Positions 1 through 13,300 of a stretch of DNA of 64,000 bases are shown here, in pieces. This DNA is from Dryococelus australis (lineage: Eukaryota > Arthropoda > Insecta > Phasmatodea > Phasmatidae). The notes under the pieces are model-generated. The model did no database searches, was not told the origin of the DNA, and was given only the letters and a program-made list of their open reading frames with translations. Numbering within the stretch: position 1 is the first letter of the stretch; each line of letters starts with the position of its first letter. The position numbers and the translations under genes are program-made. The stretch spans positions 272,150,900 to 272,214,899 of the forward strand of contig CM056993.1 of the NCBI GenBank assembly GCA_029891345.1. Reading direction: 5' to 3'.

Positions 1-103
1 TGCTTAAATAAGGAAGTTTTCTTTTGTAAAATAAGTTTCGCTAAGCATACCTTCAAATTTAATTAATACATGACCCCACAGTCACCCTTGTTATATATTG
101 AAC

Positions 104-772
104 TAGCGGACCCGACAGACGTTGTCCTGTACATATGTCTTAAATCCGAAAATTTCAAACTTTTTTTAATAAGTTGTAACAATCTGGACCGTTTTGATGA
201 AAATTTTTATAAAAAAAGTTATTACAATACCTGACGTCATCACATGTACAGTTACCACAATTCGACCTATCGATTGCGTGTGAATATGTATATACTATGA
301 GCTAAGTTGAATATAGAAGCTATGTTGAATATAAACTTAAATTTGCACAATGTATAGTTTTTATCTACACTTCAAAACCCTTCACACACTAATTACATCT
401 GAATGTAATATTTCAATTAGCACGCGATTTATTTTAACACAATAACAACACAAAGTTACGAAATTCTCCTGAATCTGATCGCAGCGCCACTATCGGGACA
501 AACTGGAAGTAAAATGAAATATTTTTGGATATTCGACACCGCGATCGCAGCGCTGTCTGCCGGATACAATGTAAAACATTCCAAGATCAACAATAACTTA
601 TAAATAAAAATTTATTAAAAAAACATTATGTAGTGGACCGAATTGTGAATCTAAACCATTCTCGAATCCACTTGAACACACACAAAAAAATTCATCAAAA
701 TCGGTCCAGCCGTTTAGGAGGAGTTCAGTGACATACACACGCACAGAAGAATTTTATATATATATATAAAGA
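104..772 (+). mobile_element. LINE-like 3' end repeat (tentative)
   Basis: The block opens near ACTAGCGGACCCGACAGACG and closes with a segment like TCGGTCCAGCCGTTTAGGAG, then a short TA-rich tail at about 754-770. From memory, that closing segment followed by a simple AT tail resembles the 3' ends of arthropod non-LTR elements. No coding sequence is visible, so family and boundaries are uncertain; a non-autonomous DNA element is possible. Positions 1-103 show nothing recognisable. Confidence 0.35.
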
Positions 773-1075
773 TGTATAAATGACTTCGGTAATATTAATT
801 GCACATCCTGAAAACACTGAAGTTGTGATTTTGCGATACCATGATGCAAAACCTATGCGATCTAAAACATTTTTCATGCCAGGAAAGAGTATGTACTTAT
901 AAGTAATGAATACAAGTATCACATTGTGTTTCGTACAAATATAAAATAATGAATTTTTTAACGCTCATAAAATTGAATCAAAGCATGGCATAGCCTTTTT
1001 ATGCTTTTTTCAATCGTCTTCGCAATTATTCCTCACGACCGGACGTAACCTTGAAGCGTGTTAAGGGGCCCGCCT
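773..1075. other. AT-rich spacer, nothing recognised
   Basis: No exon, repeat end or RNA signal is seen here. It lies in the intron or downstream sequence of the minus-strand HAO gene. Confidence 0.4.
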
Positions 1076-1494
1076 AGGCTGTTCATGGTAAAATGAGCAC
1101 TTTTGAAAGCCCTGATTAGCATCTACTTCTACACACGTTGTGTATTCCTCCGCCTTATGTAAAATTAGCATTGTCATGGGCCTCATCACTCTATTCATGC
1201 GTCGGTCAAATGAAACTGTGAAATTATTGAGAAAGTAAATACTTTACAAATCTGCACATATATTCGTTTTGATGCATTAAAAAAACATAAAGTGAAAAAA
1301 AAATTTGAGTTGTTAACAAATGGTTACCTAACACTTTTTATTCGACATTAAAGTATGGAACTACTTTCCATCCATCGTTACCAATTTTACTGAGTGAATG
1401 TCACTCAGTGTGCCCATTAAAATATATGCATGCAGGGGCAGTGACTTTTCTCTAAGGTTCATTTCTAAAGTGCTCACTTTATCGTGAACAGCCT
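1076..1494 (+). mobile_element. Long-form MITE, family L (TA-type ends)
   Basis: Reference-like copy of the dominant repeat. It starts AGGCTGTTCA and ends TGAACAGCCT, giving inverted ends of about 30 bp that include the partial palindrome AAAGTGAGCACTTT with small variations. The roughly 360 bp interior has no conserved reading frame; peptides translated from it recur only because the repeat recurs. Several sister copies are flanked by TA, which fits Tc1/mariner-like target choice. Confidence 0.85.
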
Positions 1495-1496
1495 TT

Positions 1497-1605
1497 ATAC
1501 ACCTGTTTTCCGCGTTCGAGGCCATGCATAAGAGCGACACTGCCACACGAAGCAAGTGCCCTATCGCCGCCGCGCGCAAGCCTCTCAATGTGAGTGAGTC
1601 AGTGA
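1497..1605 (+). repeat. Dispersed degenerate repeat R3
   Basis: A stretch with GAGCGACACTGCCACACG and CCTATCGCCGCCGCGCGCAA has diverged relatives at 11180-11290 and 26485-26625 that share the order 'gcgacact ... cccatcgcc ... cgc'. No terminal structure was identified. Confidence 0.5.
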
Positions 1606-1816
1606 AGAGATTTGGCCAGCTTTTAACATCGAGGTCTTGAGAGCCGATGCGGGTGAGGTGAGGTCAGTATGGACAGCGCCGGAATGAAAGGACGGGGGAA
1701 ATGGGAAATCGCTGACAAAACCCACCGACCAGTAGCATCGTCCGGCAGGATTTCTACATGCGAAAATTCAGGTGTGGCGGGAGGTGAGTAGTCTAACCAC
1801 TGCACCACCGCGGCCC
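1606..1816 (-). mobile_element. tRNA-derived SINE, family 1 (partial)
   Basis: Read on the minus strand it begins GGGGCCGCGGTGGTGCAGTG, a pol III A-box-like head. The body matches the copies at 31939-33097 and 51076-51322, including the GGTGGGTTTT and TCCGGCGCTG segments. The B box is missing, so this copy is internally deleted and very probably inactive. Confidence 0.7.
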
Positions 1817-2350
1817 CACGACGCTCTGAACTCGTGCCTGTGGCACATAGAGCGCTGACTCTTATCATTTTATTGCCGGAACGGAAGTCCTGTAGCAAAG
1901 TTCAGCGCAGGACCCTCCAGAAATCCGTCCAAAATATTTTAAGCTATAATAATATGGAAATGTTGTTTTTGGCCAGGTTGAAGGGCTTCAAAACAGTGTG
2001 CGCAAGAAGTGCGATGTGTAGACAGTAGTATTCCGCAACACTCTGGAGTGTTATTTCTGTGAGTGTATTACAAACTCGCTGCGGTCCAGTTTGCGTGCCA
2101 GGCAGACGGCCGCCTTAGTGCGTATTCGTGAATAATTCCATTTTCAGACTAATTACTGAGAATTTGTGACAATACAAAATTTACATTATACATGTTATTT
2201 AATATTTTGTACTTCATTTTACTACCTGTTATTTAGTTGTAAATAGGCAGGAGCACATCTATACTTAAAATTTTATATTACTCTATTCATTTTAACACAG
2301 TCAGTTCAGAATTAATGTCTGTATTACAAAGAGCAAGTGAGGCAAGCAAC

Positions 2351-2352
<2 letters not shown>
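1817..2352. other. Spacer without recognised features
   Basis: Moderately AT-rich. No exon with splice sites and no terminal repeats are visible. It is in the intron after HAO exon 3 or beyond. Confidence 0.4.

Positions 2353-2437
<85 letters not shown>
2353..2437. repeat. (TA)n microsatellite
   Basis: About 42 uninterrupted TA dinucleotides. The apparent reading frame through it (repeating Tyr-Ile) is an artefact. Confidence 0.95.
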
Positions 2438-2439
<2 letters not shown>

Positions 2440-2809
2440 AGTTTTAAAAAATCATACTTCCTGGAATCTCAAGTCAGTAGGAAATGAAAGAAGACGATAT
2501 AGTGTGTGTGAGACGCCGAATCTCAATAATCTGAATAAATTAAAATAACTTATTGCAGTTGTTTCCCATGTTCCAATTTATCGTCGATTGCACTAAAAAA
2601 TATAAATACTGACAATGTGCAAACTGTGCGGTGTCTCCGGAGTCAGCGCGGCACTTTGATGGCAAGTATGACTAACAAACAAGCACTTGTTTGGGGCAGT
2701 CACGTGATAATTATCTAGAGGAGTACAATTATTGTACTTTGGTAGTTGGTAGAGCGTACTGAGTGCGCAGTCAGTTGCAGGCTGTGGAGGGTGCTGCGTG
2801 GTCACCTAC

Positions 2810-2930
2810 CTGTCCTTGTAGATGTAGAGCTGGAACCACTTGATGGCGAGTGGCGCTGCGGTCGCCACCTCCTCTATGCTACACGTCGACAATGTGCTGA
2901 GGATGTAGACTGCTCCGGCGTCGCTAGCAG
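2810..2930 (-). CDS. HAO: HAO coding exon 3
   Basis: 121 nt encoding [13 protein letters not shown] followed by STCSIEEV and [11 protein letters not shown]. It matches the family segment that precedes the flavin and catalytic Tyr site. The acceptor on the minus strand is GTCGACAG just before CTGCTAGC; a leading G from exon 2 completes GCT (Ala100). The donor is GTAGGT, leaving AG of Arg140 to be completed by exon 4 outside the window. The nearby later AG (CTGCTAG) would give a wrong frame and is rejected. Confidence 0.9.
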
Positions 2931-4265
2931 CTGTCGACAATACACCACATAAATCTCTCACAAGACTGTGCCCGCTAGGTATACGATGTTCACGGTAAAG
3001 TGAACACTTTTGAAATCAGCCTTTGGAAGCAAAAAAAAAAAACCACTAATGCTTGTTAACTGCATATCGCACTCCCAGTACAATATTATTAGACATAGCC
3101 GCTCCACGTCCCTCCCTTTGCTCTCTCCTCCCCTCCCCCCGCCCTGGTGTACGAAACGCAGTGCTCTAAGGGCGAAACACGTGCCGCATGCTGCGATAAG
3201 GCTGCCGGTTCGCACCACTCCCGTCCTCGGAAGAATGTCTTGGATGTCTTGGGAATTCGATAATTGCTGCCCGAAATGTTTGGTCATGACCGCGCCTCCC
3301 TTTCAGTGCGACCCGGGGTGGAAAGAACGTTCTGGGCCAGGCCAACTAAGGCTGTGTCCGATTTCGCCTGAAGTACATACTTTTCCGTACCTGTCCACGG
3401 AAGTGACATCGTAAGTGCTGTCCGAACTGCAAGTGAAGTATGCAAGTATACAAGTAAACGCAATTGTGTACTTCTCGCGTACTTACAAATATGTGCCGCC
3501 ATTTTGAGAGGAAATTTGTAGGTTACAATTGATTTCCGACATAGTAATTTTATTTAAAGTTCTATAGGGAAACATTACTACTTCGTAGACATAGAATTTT
3601 GCACTGAGTGAATAATTATCGCAAGGTTCACCTTACAAAAAGGTCTATGCAATAAATTTGTATTAGGCCTATGTTCCTAACGTACAGAAGCCAAGATAAA
3701 TAAGCAATCTAAATTGCAGTGACATGCAATAATGCAAAACAATATATTTTAATGTAAATCAAATTGAAATATTATTTAATACTTGATTTAACCCTTAAAA
3801 CTTGCGGTAATATTATCAAATTCTTATTCGGAATATATATATATATACACATTAGAAGTGGTTAGCTGGCTAATAGCTGTTACCAAAGCCAACAAGATAG
3901 ACTATCCGAATTAATCAAGTTTGCTGCCAAGGTTAAGTGAAGTATGCAAGGATGCAAGTACGCAAGTATATGCCTGAATTCGGTCACGGCCTAAGCTATG
4001 CAAGTCGCGTCGTGCCTCTGGAGCTAAGCGAAGACAGTGAGCAGCGGAGTATCGGGAGAGTAGAGAGTTAGACTGACCGGATGGTTTCTGGGGAAGTGGG
4101 ACGTGATGTGTCAGTGGCAAGCATTTCGAACGGTGGTATTAAACATTTTGATAGCATATGTGTAATTAAAAAGTGAGGATCAAGTGGCCGTATCGAGTAT
4201 AAATAGAGTGATAATGAAATATACTATTACATATATGGCATTAAATATTGCGCTCACTAATGGGA

Positions 4266-4363
<98 letters not shown>

Positions 4364-7300
4364 TATGTGTGTATATATACATATATAATGTTGTAAATAA
4401 TAGATGTGTGAATTTTATAACATGATAAATAATTTAAGAAATTAAATTTATCTCTTTCATTTTTACTAATAGCTCCAACCCTCACGAACTCTGATACGCT
4501 CCGTGGGCCCCCCGGCGATATTGTAAAAAGTCTATAAAAGTCTGGGGTCCTTACCTAGTACTATATGTGTACGAGTTTGGTGAAATTCGTAGTACACGTT
4601 CGAAAATTGAAAGTGGGACACACGCATGCAAAGCCAAACACACACACACACACACAAACACACCTACATACATACACACAGACAGACAGGAATGTGATCT
4701 CATAAACCTTTCGTTTCCTTCAGAAAGTAGGCTAAAACATATGGGTATAGGCTGCTCACTGTAAAATGAGCACTTTTGAAAGCCCTGCTTAAGATCTACT
4801 TGTATACACGTTGTGTTTTCTTCCCCCTTATTAAAAATTAACATTGCCATGGGCCTCGTCACTTTATTTATGCATCGGCCAAGTGTAACTGTGAAAATAT
4901 TTCATAAATAAATACTTTAAAATCTGGTCATTTTTACACTTCGATGTATTAATAAAAACAGAAAGCGAATGAAACCATTTAAGTTATCTCAAATGGTTAC
5001 CTAACACCTTTTATTCGACGTTAAGCTATGTAAATACTTTACATCCATTGTTACCAACTTTCCTTGTTGATGTCACTCACTGTGCCCGTTAAAATATATG
5101 TAGGCGGGGCAGTGACTTTTTTCTAAGGCTGATTTCAAAAGTACTCACTTTATTATGAACAGCCTTCAATATATTTTCATTATATTAGAGATGCAAGTCA
5201 CCCTTGTTTGAAATGTTTTCTCAGAAATCAGGTGTAAGGAATGATTTCATTGTAATCTTTAACTGGCATTGTACCTCTAGTTTGTGATCAAATCATGGAA
5301 TACAGCTAATTTCGGAGAACGCATGTCAAACTAAAGCAATTGGGCTTACAATAAAATAACTGATAATTTATAATAACGTACCAGTTTTGTTTCTAAAAAA
5401 CCGTAGCAAAATGACCCTTCAAGTAAACGGGGTTATTGCGAGTTGCATAATGTCCCTGAACCGCTGGTAGGGCCTATTAAAGCAAACGGAAACGACTGTA
5501 TGTATAGGCTGTTCACGGTAAACTGAGCACTTTTAAAATTCCTGCTTAACGTTAACTTGTATGCACATTATGTATTATTCCACCATATGTAAAATTAACA
5601 CTGTCGTGGACATGATCACTTTATTCATACGTCGGTCAAGTGAAACTATGATGCTATTATATAAGTAAATATTTTACAGATTTGCTAATCATTACTCTTA
5701 TAAGTATAAAAAATCAGAAATTAAAAATAACTAATATCGGTATTTACAAATGTTTACGTAATACTTTTAACTCAACGCTAAGACATGGAACTACATGCCC
5801 TCCGTTGTTGCCAACTTTACTGTCCGTATGCCTGTTAGTGTACCCGTTAAGATATACGCAGGTAGGGGAAGTGACATTTTTCGAAGGTTCATTTCGATAG
5901 TGTTCACTTTATCGTGGACAGCTATTATTTGGAATAATAGCCAATAAATATATTTTACTGTAGCCATAGACGTTAAATTTCGAGTCCGACAATATTCATA
6001 CTCTGTGTTTATTACTTACATGACAATATTTATTTTTAAAAGTGGTGGAACGATAAGAAAAATGGCTAATAAGGAAAAAGGACTAAGGCTTCAAAAGTGC
6101 TCACTTTACCGCGAAGAGCCTATAATTACAGTCAATCTGCGAAAGGTGCTACATGGGAGGCTGAAGGAAGCTTGACGGACAGCTGTAGACAGCCCTGACG
6201 CAATGGGCAAATCAGTTTCCGTATTGTCTAGTATGTCTCATATAGACCAGCATGCCTATATGAGAATAATAGATAAATCTTAAAGACCACCATTGTACAC
6301 TTATAAATTTGCCGGACATTAGGGTATGCCTGGGCACGCATTGAACACAGCGTCCGTACGCCTGTGGTGGAGATACATGCGTGTGGCTTCTATAGGCTTT
6401 CCACTGTAAAGTGAGCACTTTTGAAAGCCCTGCTTACGTTCTACTTGTAGGCACGTTATGCATTCTTCCGCCTTATGTAAAATTGACATTGCCATGAGTC
6501 TCAACAATTGATTCATGTGTCGGTCAAGTGAAATTGAAATGATTAGAAAAGTAAATATTTTACAAATCTGCCCATTTTTACTACTTTCTCTCCATCGATA
6601 CCAACTTTACTGGGTGCATGTCACTCAGTGCGCCCGTTAAAATATATGCATGTATATGGTCTCCACGGTAAAGTCAGCATTTTTGAGGCCCTAGTTACTT
6701 TTTTCTTTCACCTATTTTCTCATCCTTTAACAACCTTTAAAATGAATATTGCCATACAAGTAATACACACAATATGTATATTCCATTGCATTTAGAAGTT
6801 AATGCCTAGAGCTGGATTTACAATAACCCGACAGTACGACAAAACAGCCCCGACTAAGGTAGTTTCTATTACTACTTTCGTCGGGCGTCGGACAGTTCGG
6901 CCTCACTTGGCAGTAGAAAAAAAAAACCTAAACATTATCTTACAAAACAAAATGTCATGCGGATTTCACTACTGTGGTAAATTTCACATTAAACATTTTT
7001 TTTTTTTTTTTTACATGTACGTCTTCGTTATCTTGTAACAGGAAGCTAATGAATTGACGAAAATAAATATTCGTGGAAAAATAACGGCTCCAAAATCCAA
7101 AAATACTTCGTTTACAAAGTTGTCAGAACAAAATAGTGTACGATGACCTGTGATTTCTTCACGCTACATAGCAAGTTACTAGCCATTCTAGGATTTTGCT
7201 GACAGCCATACAACACTTGTCGGAATGAAACTATCGGGGTATTGTAAACATTAAGTAAACTAATTTTGGTGGCGGAAATGGTCGGGCTGTAACGTCGTGT

Positions 7301-10300
7301 CTGATGTCGGGAAGACCTCGTCGTGGCATTGTAAATCCAGCATAAGGCTACAATTAAAAAAATAGATATATATTGACTATTATTCCAAATGAGAGGGCTT
7401 TCAAAAGTGTGTAGCCTATAGGAGAGGTAAGTTTTTTCTAAGGTTGGTTTCGAAAGTGCTCGGTTTATAGTGAAGAAGCCCGGTCTTTAAGACGGCGGGT
7501 GGCAGGTGCTCACCCTTGGCGCTGGCACACTCGCCGTCCGGGTGAGCCATGCCCTGCATGGCTGTGGGTGAGATGCCCACAGGCAGCGACACACGCTGGC
7601 CCAGCACGCACGTCGACAGCTCCACTCGTGACACATCGTTCAGACAGCGAGGCCGGATACGCAGCCTGCAACACACACACACACACACAAACAGCGTACA
7701 TTGATCTGATTTGATTTCCATTTGTAGTATTGGTTATTCACAGGCAACATATTACAGTGACGGAAACAACAATAACAAAACCACACACACCAGCCAAAAT
7801 AATAGGCTCTTCTGTTGTAATTGAAGTAAGTGGGCCGTGAAGAAAAGGACAGCGTAACGTCAGGAATTGCTGGAACCTAAAATTAAACACTGTAGGCAGA
7901 TGAGAGAACTGAACAAAACCCCAAAAAGGACAACGAAACAATAAAAAAAACTATTCTACAAGAGAGGGGAAGAAATATGGCCAATGACGTTAAAGTATCA
8001 CTTACTTAAATAGAAATATAGTTAGAAAAGGGTAATGATGGTATCTGAAGGAATAGTGAGAGGGAATACACACTGGACAGAAACATTACACGAGTACGCG
8101 AAGCACGCTGCCTCATGACAGCTACAATGAACTTTTGTTGGTAAATAAAATGCAATAACACCAAGTGTGAGGGGGGAGGGGGAATGCGGAAATTAACCAT
8201 ACTATAGGCTGTTCACAGTAAAATGAGCACTTTTGAAATCCCTGCTTAATATGTACCTGTACGCACATTATGTATTCTTCCACTTTATGCAAAGTTAGCA
8301 TTGCCATGGGTCGCGTCACTTTATTCGTGCGTCGGTCAAGTGCAATAACATAAAACAAAAATTAAAAAATCATCGTAGTATTGACAAATATTTAAGGAAC
8401 ACTTATAATTCAATGTTGTTACATGGAACTACTTTGCCTCCGTCGTTGCCAACTTTACTGGACGCATGCCACTATGTGGGTATGGGCAGTGATATTTTTG
8501 AAGTGTTGATTTCAAAAGTGCTCGCTTTATCGTGAACAGCCTTTATACGCAAGTATTAACACTTTGCACTCTGTACGCATTTACTAGCGTTCAAGACATG
8601 TTGGAATGATGTCACTTACCCACACAATTACGGGAACACTAACTCTACTGGTTTCCGCTTTCCCACTTACCAGTTCACACCACATTTGACTCGCTCATCA
8701 CACCGAATTAAGTTTGTTACTGGCTGGTTGGCTCTCAACAAATGGAGTGCCCAGTTGATTGTCTCTTAACTAAATATCCATTCATATGAGACAGGTAATA
8801 CAATCTCTATTGTTCATATCAGTTGATGTAAAAGGATTATTTTCATTCGTGATAATTAGTGTTTATGTGGTGTAGATTTATTTTAAGCTCCTGAACATCA
8901 TTAACGAAACAATGAAACTACATACACGGCAGATAATACTTTTTTTTTCAGTATAGCTGAAGTGTTAAAAAATAATGAAAAGGAAAATGTGCGATAATGT
9001 TTATGAAAAGAACATTCTAAAATGTAAATTGCACCAAGAACAATTTCCACCAGAAAATATTAAGTTGTGTGAAGAATAACGTGACATAAATTCTAACACT
9101 GTTATGTGAGGTCAGTTTATCAACAAAATGTAGAAAATGCGGCCCGCTTATCGTGAGTGTTCACTGGCTGGAATTAAACATGGTCATGTGAACTGTAAAT
9201 CGTGAACACAGAGGACCAGTGGCGGCTGCTGAGGGAAAGCTGAAGGGCGCAGCCCTCCTAATAATATCTCGGAACGCAGGCCTCTACTTATCTACTACTC
9301 AGCAAATAATACTGCGTACGAATACGGAGATTATTTGGCAATCACTGTTCTTGAAATGGACGAGTCTCTAGTCACGAGGGAAATGTTTTTGGAAATGTCG
9401 AGTGGTGGGGCTACAGATTCATCGCCCCGAAGTGGGTGGAGCGAGTAAAGAGAGATGACAGTAACAACAGGCTAGGGGTGCTACGGGAAGGAGATGAACT
9501 CAGGGGCTCGTTCCTTTTCAGCCAATCACATGCTGTAAATCAGAGAGAGCTGGGCGCTCCCCTGCTCCGCACAAAGACGGTTTCCTGGAACTTGACAGGG
9601 CTACCAAAACTGGAACTTCGAATTCCACTGTAAACAGATGTGTTTCTCAGTTATATACTACATGTTTTGTAGGCGCACTTTCGCGCTCCGCTCTTTTGCA
9701 GTTGTTAAACACATTTCTTAACAAAGCTTGTAATTATTTCGAATAATTTTTAATTATAGATATCGTTAAAAGTCGCGGGAGCTTCAAACATAGTGTGTAA
9801 TATTCTTAACAAGTTTGTTGTTAATGATGAGCCATGAGCATCGGTCAGAAGCAGGGTTTAAAGAGTTGTACATGTCGTGCTACGTAAACTCGTAAATACT
9901 TGATAATTCGGTGAGTATCATTTAAAACATTACGACAAAGATTTTGAATTACAGCAATAAACTAGAGCTTAAGAATTTTGGACCAGCAAGGTTACTGTTA
10001 AATATAACAAAACAACAATACCACGATGGTAATCGCAGTGGTTCGTATATGCGAAAATTCAACGTAAGTTCATACAATTTCGTGGACTGGCTATGAGGGT
10101 GTGAAGTTAGAAATGCGTTGTTTTGTTATATTATATATAATGTATTATTATATGTATAATTTTTGTATTTATCTGCATAAACTACACTTACATAAGCCTG
10201 TCGTAAGCAAAATATTTGTCATTGTGCCTATTTTAAAAAAGCGATTTGAAATGATCTGAGTTAGGATCGCCACAGCCCTCCCAGTTTGAAAAATCACCAG

Positions 10301-13300
10301 CTGCCACTGCAGAGGACGGGGTCCAGAGTGGTCGACTGGTGATTGCTGCGTAATAATGGGGTCGTGATTGTTCAGTTGTAAGGCTGCCCTTGCAGACGAC
10401 TCCCAGTTATACGCATCTTGCCCGGCCTCTCGGTAATCAGGCATGAGGTTGTCTACGTTGGTCGGTCGTCACTGTACGACTAGCACGGCCACTGGTAACT
10501 CTTAGGCCCGATCCACAGACGACATGGCGCACATAACATACATAGCATAAAGAAATAAAAACCTGAATTTGAGATGGTAACGTACACAACTAGTATTTGG
10601 TGTGACTTACTTGGCGTTATTTGCGTCACTTGGCGTTAAGATGGTCATCTCTGAGTATCTTACGCCAAGTTTTTAACGCCAATCAATGAGAACGTGAAAA
10701 GTCATAAAAACTCTTGCAGCCAAATTATGCATATAAAAATTGGTAAAAAAACGTTTTTTTTTTTTTTTTCACGTTCACGCCGATTGTAAACAGGCGGTTT
10801 CGCTTGTTATGCTTTGTAAGTAAAGTTATTTAAGCCAGGTTGATTTTGGACGGGGCCTTATAGGTAGGGATAGGAAAAATTCGCGAGTTCAATGACCTGT
10901 ATGCTAGATTCCACAGTCATGTATATACTCGAGCCTCAGATGTTTGTTCATTGGCTGCTGCCCCAGAGAGTAGCTAGTGTTACTTCACACCTGGCAGTAT
11001 GGCACTCGCTACTTGTTTCCTTGCAAGTCTGCTATTGGTTCAGAGTCGTCCAGGGCGTGTCAAATAAACTGCGATCTAAAAGCAAAATCAACTTCAGTGC
11101 ACACGCGTCTGACGTCTGTCTTGTCCTGAAATGAACTCGCGAAATGTTCCTATCCCTACTTTAGCTTCTATGTACCTGAGGCTGTTTTGCAGGTTCAAGG
11201 CCCAGGAATAAAGAAGCTATACGGGCGACACTAGTGGCCCATCGCCCTTACGCGAAAGACTTTCAACTGGCTTGCAACGTTTCTTTCGTTTCTCTGTACT
11301 GTGCAAATTAAATCTGTAAGGCTTTATTACTCGCGAAGAAAGTGAGCCCACAAATTAAACTGTATATGCCATTCGAGGTTACTTCACACTTTTCTGAAGC
11401 TCTGCTAAAGTTCTACTGTCAGAATATTCCTCCGCCTCATGTAAATAAAGCTTAACCAAGTATAAAAAATTACACCAAAAGGACAGCGCACCGCATTCGT
11501 GTACACTCAGTGTAATATAATTTTGCGTAGGAACTATTTCTTACTATGTATTACCAACACACCTATCATCTCCCTGTTTTTATTCATTTCAATTATAAAT
11601 AATATATTATAATTTATAAATATAATATCACATAAAATTTAATTAAATCAAAAATAAGGTACTTGTACGTTAACATAAAAATAAAACGCCTGTCATACAC
11701 GACCTGTATAGGACACAACCAAACACACTATACATGGGGTGATTTTTCAATGTTTGATTTAAAAAGTGTGAAGAAACCACGAATTGACTATAGAGGTATG
11801 GCTGTACTCTTTTCTCCTACCTCTGAAGTAAACTACGCAAGCAGGCTCTGAACCCCACCCCTCCCCCCCTTTTTTTTACAATTTCAAAAATCTTGTTTTA
11901 TTTGGCTACACTTAACATGATAAAAGCAAAACTATACTGCCTTGGATTATTAGTTTTTACCTTTTCTGGCAAAAAGTTAATTTTCGCTTTCACAGAAAAT
12001 ATTTTAGTACATAGTCCTTCTAAGCTGTCTGCACTGACCGCGTGACAGCTTGTCAAGGAGTGTGACTGCCATGTCAGAATTTAAATTTTTAAGAGATTTT
12101 AAGCGTCCTCAAATAACGTTAAGTTTGATGGCAGTGTTACGTAAGTGATAAAAAAAACGTAATAAGAGAGAGATAGAGGCGTTAAAGTAACCTATAAATT
12201 CATTAGCGTATAACATTTTTGTGGATTTCAATGCACGATCACCTAAATTGCTAACAACATTTAAAAAAAATTAGGATATCATTCTTTCCGCGTTCAAATG
12301 AGCGAAAAATAAATATGCCAACATGGAGTCTTCGATTTAATCCCCATGGTCCTTGTAATTTAACAATAACAGTAGGGCTCTGAGCATCTGTAATGCTGCA
12401 TAATTAAGATATGCATTTTGTTTGTTTATCTACCCTTGATAAAACGTTATGAATGGGACCCAGATTCACACACATAATTTTTATTATTTTATCTGTCTAA
12501 AAAAGTACATAAATGTATTTTTGCAAAAAAAAAATATTGCTCCAGTAAATCGTATTTATAATCGCCACTGGAAACTTCGAGCTGCTGTAAAACGTATGGG
12601 TAACATTTGCATAGTTAAATTCTCTTTACATTAAAGCTGTTAGGTTTATCCTTGAGAGAACGTCTATGGACAACACTTGGAGCCTTGATAGGCTGTCAAG
12701 GGAACTATCTGCTTGCTAACTCGTTAGTAACCAGCTGGAGTCCAACAGTGACCACTTGCGCCTTTCTCGTAACATCCATTATTATCGTGCGAATTCTCTA
12801 GTGGTTTGAAGGGCCTGATGTCTTGTAAACTGAATATTACTCAGCGACTTCTAGGCTTTGAAATGTACTGTGAGCGTAGCTGCGTAACTTGCTGGATTCG
12901 AACGTCACCTAACAGCGCTGCATGCGCCGAAGTGAGGAAACACAAACCTGTCGGAACTTCCAAGTTAATTTGTTGTTCGGTTTGAAAAATTATTACTCGC
13001 CTAGGTTATGTTTATTAAAGTTAATTAAGCCAGTTGTCGCTTCCAATTACAAACGAACACTTCTTCTACTAATAATTGGCAATTAAATAATTATGCTAAT
13101 AAATAGCGTACTCCCAACCTATTTAAGTACGGTAAAAAAAACTTCAATTTTCAAACAAAAATAGCATAGGCTAATTACTGTTAATTGAGACGTTTTGTAA
13201 ACCCTACTTAGGATCTACTGTCTTCCTGGTTTGGTGACCTGCCTTGTGAAAATTAACATTGCACGGATCGTCCCACTTTATTTGTGCGTTATAAAAGTAA

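Larger units (their letters stand above)
6394..7480 (+). mobile_element. Family L MITE split by a nested S MITE
   Basis: Left part 6394-6655 and right part 7419-7480 together give a family L element. The left part also lacks a block between the TTTTTACTACTTTC junction and the consensus. The interruption is the S element at 6656-7418, flanked by TA. Confidence 0.8.

Noticed and set aside
2315-2548. Open frames with long Tyr-Ile repeats (also at 4184-4396, 22355-22596, 39476-39667, 41533-41842)
   Set aside because: They are translations of TA microsatellites, open by composition only.
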